Shown here: piece by piece, positions 1 to 6,159 of the stretch
Layout of the letters: the number at the start of each line of letters is the position of its first letter
How positions within the stretch are numbered: the first letter of the stretch is position 1
From: Methanosarcinaceae archaeon UBA470
Lineage (GTDB): Archaea > Halobacteriota > Methanosarcinia > Methanosarcinales > Methanosarcinaceae
Direction of reading: 5' to 3'
NCBI GenBank assembly: GCA_002508425.1
Contig: DAKU01000163.1
Coordinates: forward strand, 1-13,936
Length of the DNA: 13,936 nt
The notes under the pieces: model-generated
The model's database searches: none
What the model saw: only the letters and a program-made list of their open reading frames with translations
Told to the model about the DNA's origin: nothing
Translations under genes and position numbers: made by a program

Positions 1-791
1 CTGTGTATGATCCTTGTAATGTGGATCACGGGTTCCGGGCGAATCTCATCATAAGTTCCGGTGATATCGACAAATGGACCTTCTGGCACACGTTCTGTGG
101 GATCGACATAACCTTCCAGTACGATCTCAGCGTGAGGGACCTTCACACCATTACCGCATTCGAACAATTCCACCGGAGCACTCCTAAGAGCTGCTGCATA
201 GTGGAATTCTTTTCCTACAGGCACACGGGTGGTTGAGGCGAATGTAATTACTGGATCGGCACCTATGACAATGGCAACCGGGAGTTTGTCTCCTTTAGAA
301 GCAGCCTTTTTGTGCAATACATAGGTGTGCCTCGGAGGCACGAGCCTTGCAGCCAGCTTATCCTTCCCAAGCACCATGAGGCGGTGTATGGATGCATTCA
401 TGGAGCCTTCGTACTCACTGACCACGATACCGGCAGTGATGTACAGGTCACCATCTTTCGCAAAATGCTTCATTATAGGAAGGCTGTAAAGGTCAACCTC
501 CTCATCCACAACTTCCATTGTAGGAGACTCGGAAACTATTACGACTTCCCCGTTCGGCTGGACCTCGGAGAGTCTCTCAATGATCATATCGCGAGGCACT
601 CCGAACATCGCTGCAAGCTCATCCCGTGTACCCAAAAGGTTCATGATCGCTTTCTTTCCCTCTATATCATGGAAAAGCACAGGGCCCTGTGTCTTTTTTG
701 CTATCCTGGGAGCTTCGAACTCCCTTGAAACACTCTGCCTGATATCCGTGATCTTGCCATTGCTTCTTAGCTGCTCTATAAAATCTCTCAT
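1..791 (-). CDS. UbiD-family decarboxylase, probable anhydromevalonate phosphate decarboxylase (3' end outside window)
   Basis: The minus strand is open from ATG 791 to the window edge, giving the first 263 residues (MRDFIEQLRSNGKI...) of a protein that usually runs to well over 400, so the C-terminal part is missing here. Recognisable UbiD blocks are the N-terminal 'GPVLFHDIEGKKAIMNLLGT' segment, 'NASIHRLMVLGKDKLAARL' in the prenylated-FMN/metal region, and 'VPHAEIVLEGYVDP', whose glutamates match the conserved acidic motif. UbiD enzymes decarboxylate with prenylated FMN made by UbiX. In archaea the orthologue of this type acts in the modified mevalonate pathway, converting trans-anhydromevalonate 5-phosphate to isopentenyl phosphate in the cytoplasm. 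That specific role is inferred from the presumed methanogen host. A TATA box lies about 80 bp upstream. No strong ribosome site is seen, but the MRDFI start is typical of the family. The protein could instead be another UbiD paralogue. Confidence 0.85.
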   Translation of the reverse strand, partial: MRDFIEQLRSNGKITDIRQSVSREFEAPRIAKKTQGPVLFHDIEGKKAIMNLLGTRDELAAMFGVPRDMIIERLSEVQPNGEVVIVSESPTMEVVDEEVDLYSLPIMKHFAKDGDLYITAGIVVSEYEGSMNASIHRLMVLGKDKLAARLVPPRHTYVLHKKAASKGDKLPVAIVIGADPVITFASTTRVPVGKEFHYAAALRSAPVELFECGNGVKVPHAEIVLEGYVDPTERVPEGPFVDITGTYDEIRPEPVIHITRIIH

Positions 792-867
792 CGTATCTGG
801 TTATTACATACTCAGAGGGATACATACATTTTTCGTGTAGAACTTCCGGTTATGGCTTGAAATTTTG

Positions 868-877
868 TTATTTATAT
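868..877 (-). promoter_or_regulatory. Archaeal TATA box for the UbiD-family gene
   Basis: Read on the minus strand this is ATATAAATAA, close to the archaeal TATA consensus. Transcription would start about 25 nt downstream (near 845), giving a leader of roughly 50 nt before the ATG at 791. The call is from sequence and spacing only. Confidence 0.5.
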
Positions 878-1277
878 GTTCTAGCCAAATACTTCGCACA
901 GAAAGTAGGAGATATAGATAACGTAGAAAAACAGAACTCTCCACATTAATTTTTAATATTTCTTTTTGCTACTCGAGTTAAAATATACTTTTTTTTAAAA
1001 TAATCCAATCTGTGGACTGCAACAAGTCAAAAAACCTAATGGTTGTTTTTAATTCTGAATGTATTGTGTGTATAAACATAGCAAAAAATCTAAATGTTCT
1101 AAGTTTCAAGAAATGTTCTGATTTTGATCGTGCCCTCTCACATGGATAAGAGCAGACAAATAAAAAACATAAAAGGTTGCAGAGAAAATTACAATCTTTA
1201 ATTCCTTTACACACTTTTCTCAATATTTGTTCTTAATTTTTGCAAACACAAGCAACTTGAAAATTTCAGCAATATTA
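878..1277. other. AT-rich stretch without a supported gene
   Basis: About 400 bases between the UbiD promoter and the lipoprotein promoter carry no ORF I can support. An 81-codon minus-strand ORF at 978-1223 has unusual composition (rich in Cys, Phe, Ile), no ribosome site and no recognisable motif. A short imperfect hairpin near 1032-1053 (AACC-taat-GGTT inside A and T runs) could be a terminator-like remnant. No repeats, tRNA or CRISPR units are visible. The region is clearly more AT-rich than the UbiD gene and begins the AT-rich pocket that runs to about 3170. Confidence 0.5.
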
Positions 1278-1290
1278 TTATATAAAAATT
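1278..1290 (+). promoter_or_regulatory. TATA box for the small lipoprotein gene
   Basis: TTATATAAAAATT is a strong archaeal TATA-like element. A start about 25 nt downstream (near 1310) leaves a leader of about 22 nt before the GTG at 1333, which supports transcription of the small ORF. Confidence 0.5.
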
Positions 1291-1332
1291 AGTATATTAT
1301 TGTATGTTAATATAACAGGGATGTGAATTAAG

Positions 1333-1671
1333 GTGTTAAAATGTTTCTGTTTAATTTGTTTAGTAGCTATCTGTTCTATGACCCTCGGGTGTATAGAAAC
1401 AGATGTTGTTGTTGTACAAACCACTAGTGAATCCTCTTTCGATCTAACAAAGGGACTTGTTTATAACGTTGATATTTGGGTGAAAAATGAAGGAAGTGTT
1501 TCGCACAGTGCAAGAGTTACAGCGGATTTAATATCCAATATAGGTGAGACACGAGATACAAGTACTCAAGTTGTTAATCTACAGCCTGGTGAAGTTAAAA
1601 AGGTAAGATTGGTTCTTGATGGAGAAAATGGGCTTGAATACACATATGAATACTATGTAGAGCAGCTTTAA
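1333..1671 (+). CDS. Small lipoprotein with one Ig-like domain
   Basis: This is a 112-residue protein starting at GTG. Residues 1-19 form a hydrophobic, cysteine-rich signal segment, followed by the lipobox-like MTLGC with the candidate lipidated cysteine at position 20. The mature part (about 25-112) reads as a single small beta-sandwich: 'YNVDIWVKNEGSVSHSARVTADL' and 'VVNLQPGEVKKVRLVLDG' resemble the strand pattern of CARDB or FxLYD-like extracellular modules. The protein is probably anchored on the outer face of the membrane. I do not recognise a specific family or substrate. A good TATA box precedes it with a short leader, but no clear ribosome site is seen; the only purine-rich stretch is at 1317-1325. 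It stands alone in the AT-rich pocket, facing the convergent TIR gene. Confidence 0.65.
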   Translation: MLKCFCLICLVAICSMTLGCIETDVVVVQTTSESSFDLTKGLVYNVDIWVKNEGSVSHSARVTADLISNIGETRDTSTQVVNLQPGEVKKVRLVLDGENGLEYTYEYYVEQL

Positions 1672-1940
1672 TATTGATCCGTTTCAAAATCTTCTATTTC
1701 CAATCTTCTTGCTATACCAAGTGAGCAATGAAAACTCTATGTATCCTGATTTATTATTTGAAGGAAAAAGGGGTTTTGAAACATATTTGAGATCTATATC
1801 TCAAAATAAAAGTTGTAGTATAGTGTTAATTCTGAATCAACCTCTTATACCAGGAGTATCCAAATTAATGTCTCCCTTATTTTGTTCTTGATTCCCTGAA
1901 ACCTACTCCTAGAAAATGGGGTGATACTTGTAGGTTAAAG
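1672..1940. other. Intergenic spacer between convergent genes
   Basis: The 269 bases between the lipoprotein and the end of the TIR gene hold no gene I can support; a 60-codon ORF at 1709-1891 has no start signal and no motif. A weak inverted repeat, AACCTAC (1900-1906) with GTAGGTT (1930-1936) and a 23-nt loop, lies just beyond the TIR stop and could help transcript termination. Confidence 0.4.
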
Positions 1941-2654
1941 CTAGTGTTCTAAATCGTCGACCCTGCTTTCAAGATCATCAACCCTGCTTTCAAGATCATC
2001 TTTATCAGATTCGAGAAAAGATACATTATCTTCAACCTCATCAACTTTCTTTGATAAGCTAACTAAATCCTTTATTTCAGGAGTGTTTATCGATCGCGTA
2101 ATCTCTAGAATCTCTTTGATCATGTCTTCAGAACTTCTCTTAGGGATATTACCAAAATTTGTATGGGGAAGGTTATTCAAAACAGACTCAAAATCAGGCC
2201 ACATTTTTTCAAACAGATTTTCCAAAGCCTTTTCATCTAAGAACATATCTGACTTGGTTTTTTTTATTAATCCATTTATATCTCTTAGAAGACTCAAAGT
2301 TTCAGATTTATTTGCTTTTTTAGCTTGAAAAATGGAGAGGGGACTTTCTAATTGTGAACTATCAAAATCTATCAGGTAGGGGCACACATATGTTTTTTTA
2401 TCAACTGATTTTGCAAGAGCTCCAGCTTCAAAAAGTATCCAAGGACTATTAAGATTGTCTAAAGTTAGACAGATTATCCCAAAAGTTGAATCACTTAATT
2501 TTTTGGATATTTCCTCATTCCAACGATCACCAGAAGTGATATTAGTAGATGAAACCCAAAGATTGGTTGCTTGAATTACAACTTTTATAAAATCCCTCAA
2601 ATTTTCTGCAACTTTTTTGCTTTTATCGCCGGACCAGCTAATAAATATATTCAT
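1941..2654 (-). CDS. TIR-domain protein with C-terminal coiled coil
   Basis: The protein has 237 residues. Residues 1-115 form a TIR domain of the prokaryotic type: 'MNIFISWSGDKS' is strand A, residues 36-45 are the loop region, and 'PWILFEAGALAK' (71-82) contains Glu76 at the position of the NAD-cleaving glutamate. The following 'LESPLSIFQAKKANK' is also typical of this stand-alone family. Residues about 176-237 form a coiled coil ending in two exact copies of the heptad DDLESRV plus DDLEH. Family knowledge: prokaryotic TIR domains hydrolyse or cyclise NAD, often as effectors in antiphage or cell-suicide systems, and the coiled coil would mediate oligomerisation. No Thoeris, Argonaute or STING partner is adjacent, so a defence role is inference. 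The start is supported by GGGGG at 2663-2667, eight bases upstream. The gene is AT-rich compared with flanking core genes. Confidence 0.88.
   Translation of the reverse strand: MNIFISWSGDKSKKVAENLRDFIKVVIQATNLWVSSTNITSGDRWNEEISKKLSDSTFGIICLTLDNLNSPWILFEAGALAKSVDKKTYVCPYLIDFDSSQLESPLSIFQAKKANKSETLSLLRDINGLIKKTKSDMFLDEKALENLFEKMWPDFESVLNNLPHTNFGNIPKRSSEDMIKEILEITRSINTPEIKDLVSLSKKVDEVEDNVSFLESDKDDLESRVDDLESRVDDLEH
1959..2000 (-). repeat. 21-bp tandem repeat encoding a coiled-coil heptad
   Basis: Two adjacent 21-bp units (1959-1979 and 1980-2000) differ only at their first base. Each encodes seven residues of the DDLESRV heptad at the C-terminus of the TIR protein. A third, diverged copy (encoding around SDKDDLES) lies just beyond. 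Unit length equals one heptad, so copy-number change would lengthen or shorten the coiled coil without breaking frame or register. Confidence 0.9.
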
Positions 2655-2662
2655 TGGAATAT

Positions 2663-2667
2663 CCCCC
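2663..2667 (-). promoter_or_regulatory. Ribosome binding site of the TIR gene
   Basis: On the minus strand AAAGGGGGAT precedes the ATG at 2654 with an eight-base gap. This fixes the start used for the TIR protein. Confidence 0.6.
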
Positions 2668-2760
2668 TTTCAATAGTACAAGCATTCATAAAATAATTAG
2701 ATACTATACTTAATTCTTACCATTTAATGTTTTATTCAAAACAGCTTTTAATCCAAAGCA

Positions 2761-3123
2761 TTATTTGCAGAGCCCTTCCCACATATCCAACCTCTCCCTC
2801 ACATGAGCATTTAGAGTAAAAGGCTTATCTGCCATAGCATTCTGTTTCATGTAGTGCAATGTACCCTTAGAGAATCCTATGTTCTTCCATTCAGTATAAG
2901 AAATGCTCAGTATCTTCTGCCTAATCTCCTCTGAGTCCTGCCTATCAATAGTAAACTCTGGCTTACTGAAATCAATAGCCTTCTTTTTCTCAACAAGGTA
3001 TTGAGCAAGTTCCCTAGTTTTCAATAACAAAGCAGAATTCCAGGTTACTGAGTTCTTCTGAGATGGAACTTTCTTATTCATCCAGTTCTGAAACTCTTCA
3101 GTTACCTTCTTGGCCCACATCAT
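2761..3123 (-). CDS. Cas1-like C-terminal fragment (probable remnant)
   Basis: This is a 120-residue protein. From memory of family sequences, residues 28-45 (W then LLLKTRELAQYL) and 74-106 (ISYTEWKNIGFSKGTLHYMKQNA followed by KPFTLN) resemble the last part of long archaeal Cas1 proteins, the CRISPR adaptation integrase. Everything upstream in Cas1, including the catalytic Glu/His/Asp and the N-terminal beta domain, is absent. A stop codon lies immediately before the ATG-ATG, and the 49 bp back to the previous gene encode no further Cas1 sequence in any frame. It is therefore best read as a remnant, though the ORF itself is intact and could still be expressed. No cas2, cas4 or CRISPR repeats are visible. 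Alternatively it is an unrelated small helical protein; the Cas1 link is moderate. Confidence 0.5.
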   Translation of the reverse strand: MMWAKKVTEEFQNWMNKKVPSQKNSVTWNSALLLKTRELAQYLVEKKKAIDFSKPEFTIDRQDSEEIRQKILSISYTEWKNIGFSKGTLHYMKQNAMADKPFTLNAHVRERLDMWEGLCK

Positions 3124-3172
3124 CTAGACATGGGCCAATATTAAAACCAAAACTTCACTCTATGTGTTGCCT

Positions 3173-5140
3173 CTAATCAAGCTTAAATTTAAATTCCGGA
3201 ACGTGTCCCGAACTCTTGACCGATTCTGCCCCTGTTATCCGCTCATCTGCGCTTTTGAGGATGTTGGCGATCATTTCCGAGTAGGACATGCCCGCCAAGG
3301 CCGCCATTTTAGCCAGATGTCCATCCCAGCACCATCCGGGATTGGGATTTACTTCCAGCAGCTTTGGGTTGCCGGCTGCATCCATTCTCCAGTCAAGACG
3401 CGTATAATCCCTGCACTCAAGCCTTCTGATCATTTTCAAGCTGCACTCCACTATGAACTCCTCCGTTTCCCTGGGTATGTCAGCAGCAATGGAACGAATC
3501 TTCCAGTATGGGGACTCAGGGATCCATTTTGCCTCATAGCCACACATTCTGGGTAACTCCGCAGGAAGTGCGGAATAGTCCTCCTCTATGACAGGCAACA
3601 CTGTATAGTTCTCAGGAGGATTGCCTATAATGCCTATACTCAGGTCCTTGCCCGTGAGGAACTCTTCAATAAGGATGGGTTTGTCATAACCCAGTCCCTC
3701 TCTTATGCCATAGATAGCCCTTACAACCTCATCGCGGTTGTGACATACACTATGCTGGTTAAGTCCGAAACTTGAATCCCCGAAGTTGGGTTTTACTATT
3801 ACAGGGAACTGCATAGGAACTTCGAACAGAACATCCTCCGCCTTAATGACTATTCCTTCGGACACCGGTACTCCAAGATCCTTGGCAATACCTCTTACCA
3901 GAGCTTTATCATAGCAGAAAGCAAGACATTGCGGACCTGATCCAGTATAAGGTATACCCAGAATTTCAAGCAACGCCGGCACATGTAGTTCTTTCAATGG
4001 ATCGTTAGAATAACCTTCATCACACAGGTTGAAAATGAAATCCACTTTTCCCTTAAGGCGTTGCAGATCCTGTATCAGGGTGTCGTGGTTGTCCAGGAAC
4101 TTAAAGGAATATTCCTCTCTTTCCTTAAGAGCACCTTTTAATTGGTCGATGGTATACAGATCATCATCATCAAAAACGCCGCATGGCTTCAGGGAATCTC
4201 TCTTGGAAGGATCACCGAATACTACCACCACTTCCTTTTGTGTCGCATGGACCTTCTTTTTGTGCTCCGTCCATTCCTTGCGTAGCGTTGCTGTGATTAT
4301 TATGCGCTTCTCCATCATGCCAAGATCCTGGTTTCTCTTACTGTTAGATCCAATGGAGTTTACGACCTCAACATCACTGAAACCAGCCTTTTTAAGGAGT
4401 TCCTGAAGTGATTCCTGAGTGTAAAGCCGTTCTGCATAGAACTGATCTGCAATAACACCCTGTTTATCATTGACTATGACCTCCCTGGAAATCAATTTCT
4501 GATCATCGAGAGATAGAGAACGTTCTCTGCACACGAAGTTGTGTTTATCAATCCATTCCCATGACCTGGGCTGATAATTTGATTTCAGGTAAGAGCCATC
4601 AGTCACGTCCAGCAGGACTTTTCCCCATGGCTTAAGCACTCTTTTTACTTCATTCAGCACCCTAAGATCCTCTTCTGAGGTTTCGAAGTAACCAAAACTG
4701 TTCCCCAGCAGGAACACAGCATCAAAATTGTCAGTCAAATAGGGTGTTTTACGGGCATCTCCTTCCTTAAATCGTAAGCTTAAGCCCTCTTTTTTTGCAG
4801 TGTTCTTTGCTCTTTGGATAAGATAATGCGATCTGTCCAATCCCTCCACATTCTTGAAGCCTCTCCTTGCAACCTCCATGGAGTGCCGTCCCTGTCCGCA
4901 GCATAGATCCAGGATCTTGCTGTCCTGTGACAGGTTCAAAACGGAGAGGAACATATCGACCTCTTCCCTGGTGATCTCAGAATCCCCTACTACATCAGCA
5001 TCTGTTTTCAGATAAAGGGAATTGAATATCTTTTTCCACCAGTCAGGATTCACATGTTCTTCAAGACTGGATACTGGCCCAAGACTTTTAGGTTTTGGAG
5101 CATACTTTTTTTGAGGATCTGTCAAAGTATTTCTGTTCAT
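3173..5140 (-). CDS. Fusion of SAM methyltransferase and D-Ala-D-Ala-ligase-like ATP-grasp enzyme
   Basis: The protein has 655 residues in two enzymes. Residues about 30-285 are a class I SAM methyltransferase: motif I is 'ILDLCCGQGRHSMEVA' (76-91), an acidic Asp102 follows strand 2, 'EGDARKTPY' (126-134) and 'FDAVFLLGNSFGYF' (139-152) come next, then a post-motif strand near 174. Residues about 302-632 are an ATP-grasp ligase of the D-Ala-D-Ala-ligase superfamily: an N-lobe with 'FNLCDEGYSND' and 'LGIPYTGSG', ATP-binding 'FPVIVKPNFGDSSFG' with Lys450, 'LIEEFLTGKDLSIG', and metal ligands in 'RLDWRMDA' (Asp583) and 'LLEVNPNPG' (Glu596, Asn598). Both halves look catalytically complete. ATP-grasp ligases join a carboxylate to an amine through an acyl phosphate; the substrate here is unknown. 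Methanosarcinales have no peptidoglycan, so a cell-wall role is unlikely. Purine-rich GAAGG lies 12-16 bases before the ATG. Confidence 0.85.
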   Translation of the reverse strand: MNRNTLTDPQKKYAPKPKSLGPVSSLEEHVNPDWWKKIFNSLYLKTDADVVGDSEITREEVDMFLSVLNLSQDSKILDLCCGQGRHSMEVARRGFKNVEGLDRSHYLIQRAKNTAKKEGLSLRFKEGDARKTPYLTDNFDAVFLLGNSFGYFETSEEDLRVLNEVKRVLKPWGKVLLDVTDGSYLKSNYQPRSWEWIDKHNFVCRERSLSLDDQKLISREVIVNDKQGVIADQFYAERLYTQESLQELLKKAGFSDVEVVNSIGSNSKRNQDLGMMEKRIIITATLRKEWTEHKKKVHATQKEVVVVFGDPSKRDSLKPCGVFDDDDLYTIDQLKGALKEREEYSFKFLDNHDTLIQDLQRLKGKVDFIFNLCDEGYSNDPLKELHVPALLEILGIPYTGSGPQCLAFCYDKALVRGIAKDLGVPVSEGIVIKAEDVLFEVPMQFPVIVKPNFGDSSFGLNQHSVCHNRDEVVRAIYGIREGLGYDKPILIEEFLTGKDLSIGIIGNPPENYTVLPVIEEDYSALPAELPRMCGYEAKWIPESPYWKIRSIAADIPRETEEFIVECSLKMIRRLECRDYTRLDWRMDAAGNPKLLEVNPNPGWCWDGHLAKMAALAGMSYSEMIANILKSADERITGAESVKSSGHVPEFKFKLD

Positions 5141-5207
5141 CTGACTTAACCTTCAGCATTTGGAAATGGACCGGAATGTCCACGAACTAATTTAATGTAA
5201 TTAATAG

Positions 5208-5238
5208 AATAAAAAAGAGTTGCTAATTTATTTAGCAA
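5208..5238 (-). terminator. Hairpin followed by T-run upstream of the fusion gene (terminator or attenuator-like)
   Basis: On the minus strand TTGCTAA (5232-5238) pairs with TTAGCAA (5220-5226) across a five-base loop, and is followed by CTC and six T residues. This is the form of an intrinsic terminator, yet no gene ends here: the fusion gene starts 68 bases further on. It could end a small RNA or regulate the leader. Confidence 0.45.
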
Positions 5239-5254
5239 AATGTAACCCATGAGT

Positions 5255-5270
5255 TGTACACTCTTGTACA
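5255..5270. repeat. Paired TGTACA palindromes, possible operator or hairpin
   Basis: TGTACA occurs at 5255-5260 and 5265-5270, separated by four bases. Because the unit is its own reverse complement, the pair can act as a two-site operator with 10-bp phasing in DNA or as a 6-bp, 4-nt-loop hairpin in RNA on either strand. Confidence 0.4.
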
Positions 5271-5420
5271 GGTGAGTTGGACCTGCATATAGAGATGTGT
5301 TCTTACTACCATTTACGCAATAATAGCAATAATTAGAATATCCGATGGAACATAATATTTTCAAAGCATGTTTGTTTGAACACAAATACAAATATAGTTT
5401 TAATTAATAGATGATAGTAT

Positions 5421-5433
5421 TTTAAATAATATA
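5421..5433 (+). promoter_or_regulatory. TATA-like promoter implying a leaderless transcript
   Basis: TTTAAATAATATA is centred about 24-26 bp before the ATG at 5451, the usual distance from an archaeal TATA box to the transcription start. No ribosome site lies between. Both facts fit a leaderless mRNA starting at or next to the start codon. Confidence 0.45.
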
Positions 5434-5450
5434 AGTTGCATTTTTGATAC

Positions 5451-6125
5451 ATGACAAGTTCGATGGGAAAAATGATCCAACGAATAAAAATAATCGAATC
5501 CGCAAAAAATGAACTGGAATCGGTCAAAGGTGTCTGTAAAGTAATATCTCTTGATACAATAGACATAGGGAAGATAAAAAAACTTGAAAGATTGGACGAA
5601 CAGATCGGTTGCAAGACCATCGGGCGGAAGTACAACGTTGGAATAAGGAGAGTACTGTGTTCAGATGTGGTGTTATCCTTTATGGTTAACAAAGAATACG
5701 ATTGGCCACTAAATACCATAAAACTCTTCCATAAAGGAAAAATGATAGGAGAAGATACGCAAGATCAAACTATCATAAATAAATTCAATGAATGCAATGA
5801 TTCATTTGTCATGGGAAATATCATTTTCTATGATAAAGAAGCACTAAGAAAAAGCGATATAGATGATCCTATCTACATGATCGTCACAGAGCAGCCATGC
5901 CCGCAGTTAGAGCCTATTTTGGGCATATATGGTACTGTGATAGGAATACCTTCCAGCTATACTCACGATTATCTGCAGCTAAAGATAGGCAGTGATCAGA
6001 AGCAAATGCTGGGAAGTTTCCTGGTAGGGTTCAATATAGACAAAAGAGCTTCTGCTCCTTTTTCAATTGATGATAACCAGATAGACATGAATATAAAAGA
6101 TAGGAAGTGCCAGCTTCCCCTCTAG
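5451..6125 (+). CDS. Hypothetical protein, no recognised family
   Basis: This 224-residue protein matches no family I recognise. It has no signal peptide or membrane segment, so it is probably cytoplasmic. The N-terminus (8-30) is a charged helix. The middle holds a block 'IGCKTIGRKYNVGIRRVLC' (52-70) and the C-terminal half holds 'QPCPQLEPILGIYGTVIGIP'. Four scattered cysteines fall within these parts, but there is no clear metal-binding cluster. Three ATG codons are possible (5451, 5463, 5472). I take the first because a TATA-like element sits about 25 bp ahead of it and no ribosome site supports the later ones. The gene is divergent from the methyltransferase/ATP-grasp fusion, with which it may share control elements, and convergent with the secreted beta-sandwich gene. 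Length, codon pattern and a clean stop suggest a real gene. Confidence 0.65.
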   Translation: MTSSMGKMIQRIKIIESAKNELESVKGVCKVISLDTIDIGKIKKLERLDEQIGCKTIGRKYNVGIRRVLCSDVVLSFMVNKEYDWPLNTIKLFHKGKMIGEDTQDQTIINKFNECNDSFVMGNIIFYDKEALRKSDIDDPIYMIVTEQPCPQLEPILGIYGTVIGIPSSYTHDYLQLKIGSDQKQMLGSFLVGFNIDKRASAPFSIDDNQIDMNIKDRKCQLPL

Positions 6126-6150
6126 TTCCCGTCAGTCAGGCTGGCACTTC
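6104..6150. terminator. Perfect 11-bp inverted repeat between convergent genes
   Basis: GAAGTGCCAGC (6104-6114) is exactly repeated in inverted form as GCTGGCACTTC (6140-6150) around a 25-nt loop. The left arm overlaps the last codons of the plus-strand gene, and the right arm lies just past the stop of the minus-strand gene. It can fold in either transcript and probably acts as a bidirectional 3'-end element. There is no T-run. Confidence 0.6.
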
Positions 6151-6159
6151 AGTTCATAT

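Larger units (their letters stand above)
5141..5450. promoter_or_regulatory. Divergent intergenic region with structured elements
   Basis: The 310 bases between two divergent genes hold no supported ORF. They contain a hairpin plus T-run on the minus strand (5208-5238), a pair of TGTACA palindromes four bases apart (5255-5260, 5265-5270), and three copies of GAGTTG (5217, 5251, 5274). A TATA-like element for the plus-strand gene lies at 5421-5433. On the minus strand, 'TTAAATTAG' near 5186-5195 or 'TATATTTG' near 5387-5396 could be promoters; the second would give a long leader that includes the hairpins. Confidence 0.45.

Noticed and set aside
3..840. Plus-strand ORFs of 77, 138 and 86 codons
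   Set aside because: They are shadows of the UbiD-family gene on the minus strand, which gives a clearly recognisable protein over the whole stretch.
978..1223. 81-codon minus-strand ORF
   Set aside because: Unusual composition, no ribosome site, no promoter with good spacing and no family features; it lies in an AT-rich spacer.
1709..1891. 60-codon plus-strand ORF after the lipoprotein
   Set aside because: Non-ATG start, no start signals and no recognisable motif.
3173..5140. Assignment of the fusion protein to a mycosporine-type pathway
   Set aside because: Mycosporine clusters also pair methyltransferases with ATP-grasp ligases, but the other required enzymes are absent and such products are not known from methanogens.
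5333..5719. 128-codon minus-strand ORF across the divergent region
   Set aside because: Mostly antisense to the orphan gene at 5451-6125 and not protein-like; likely a shadow.
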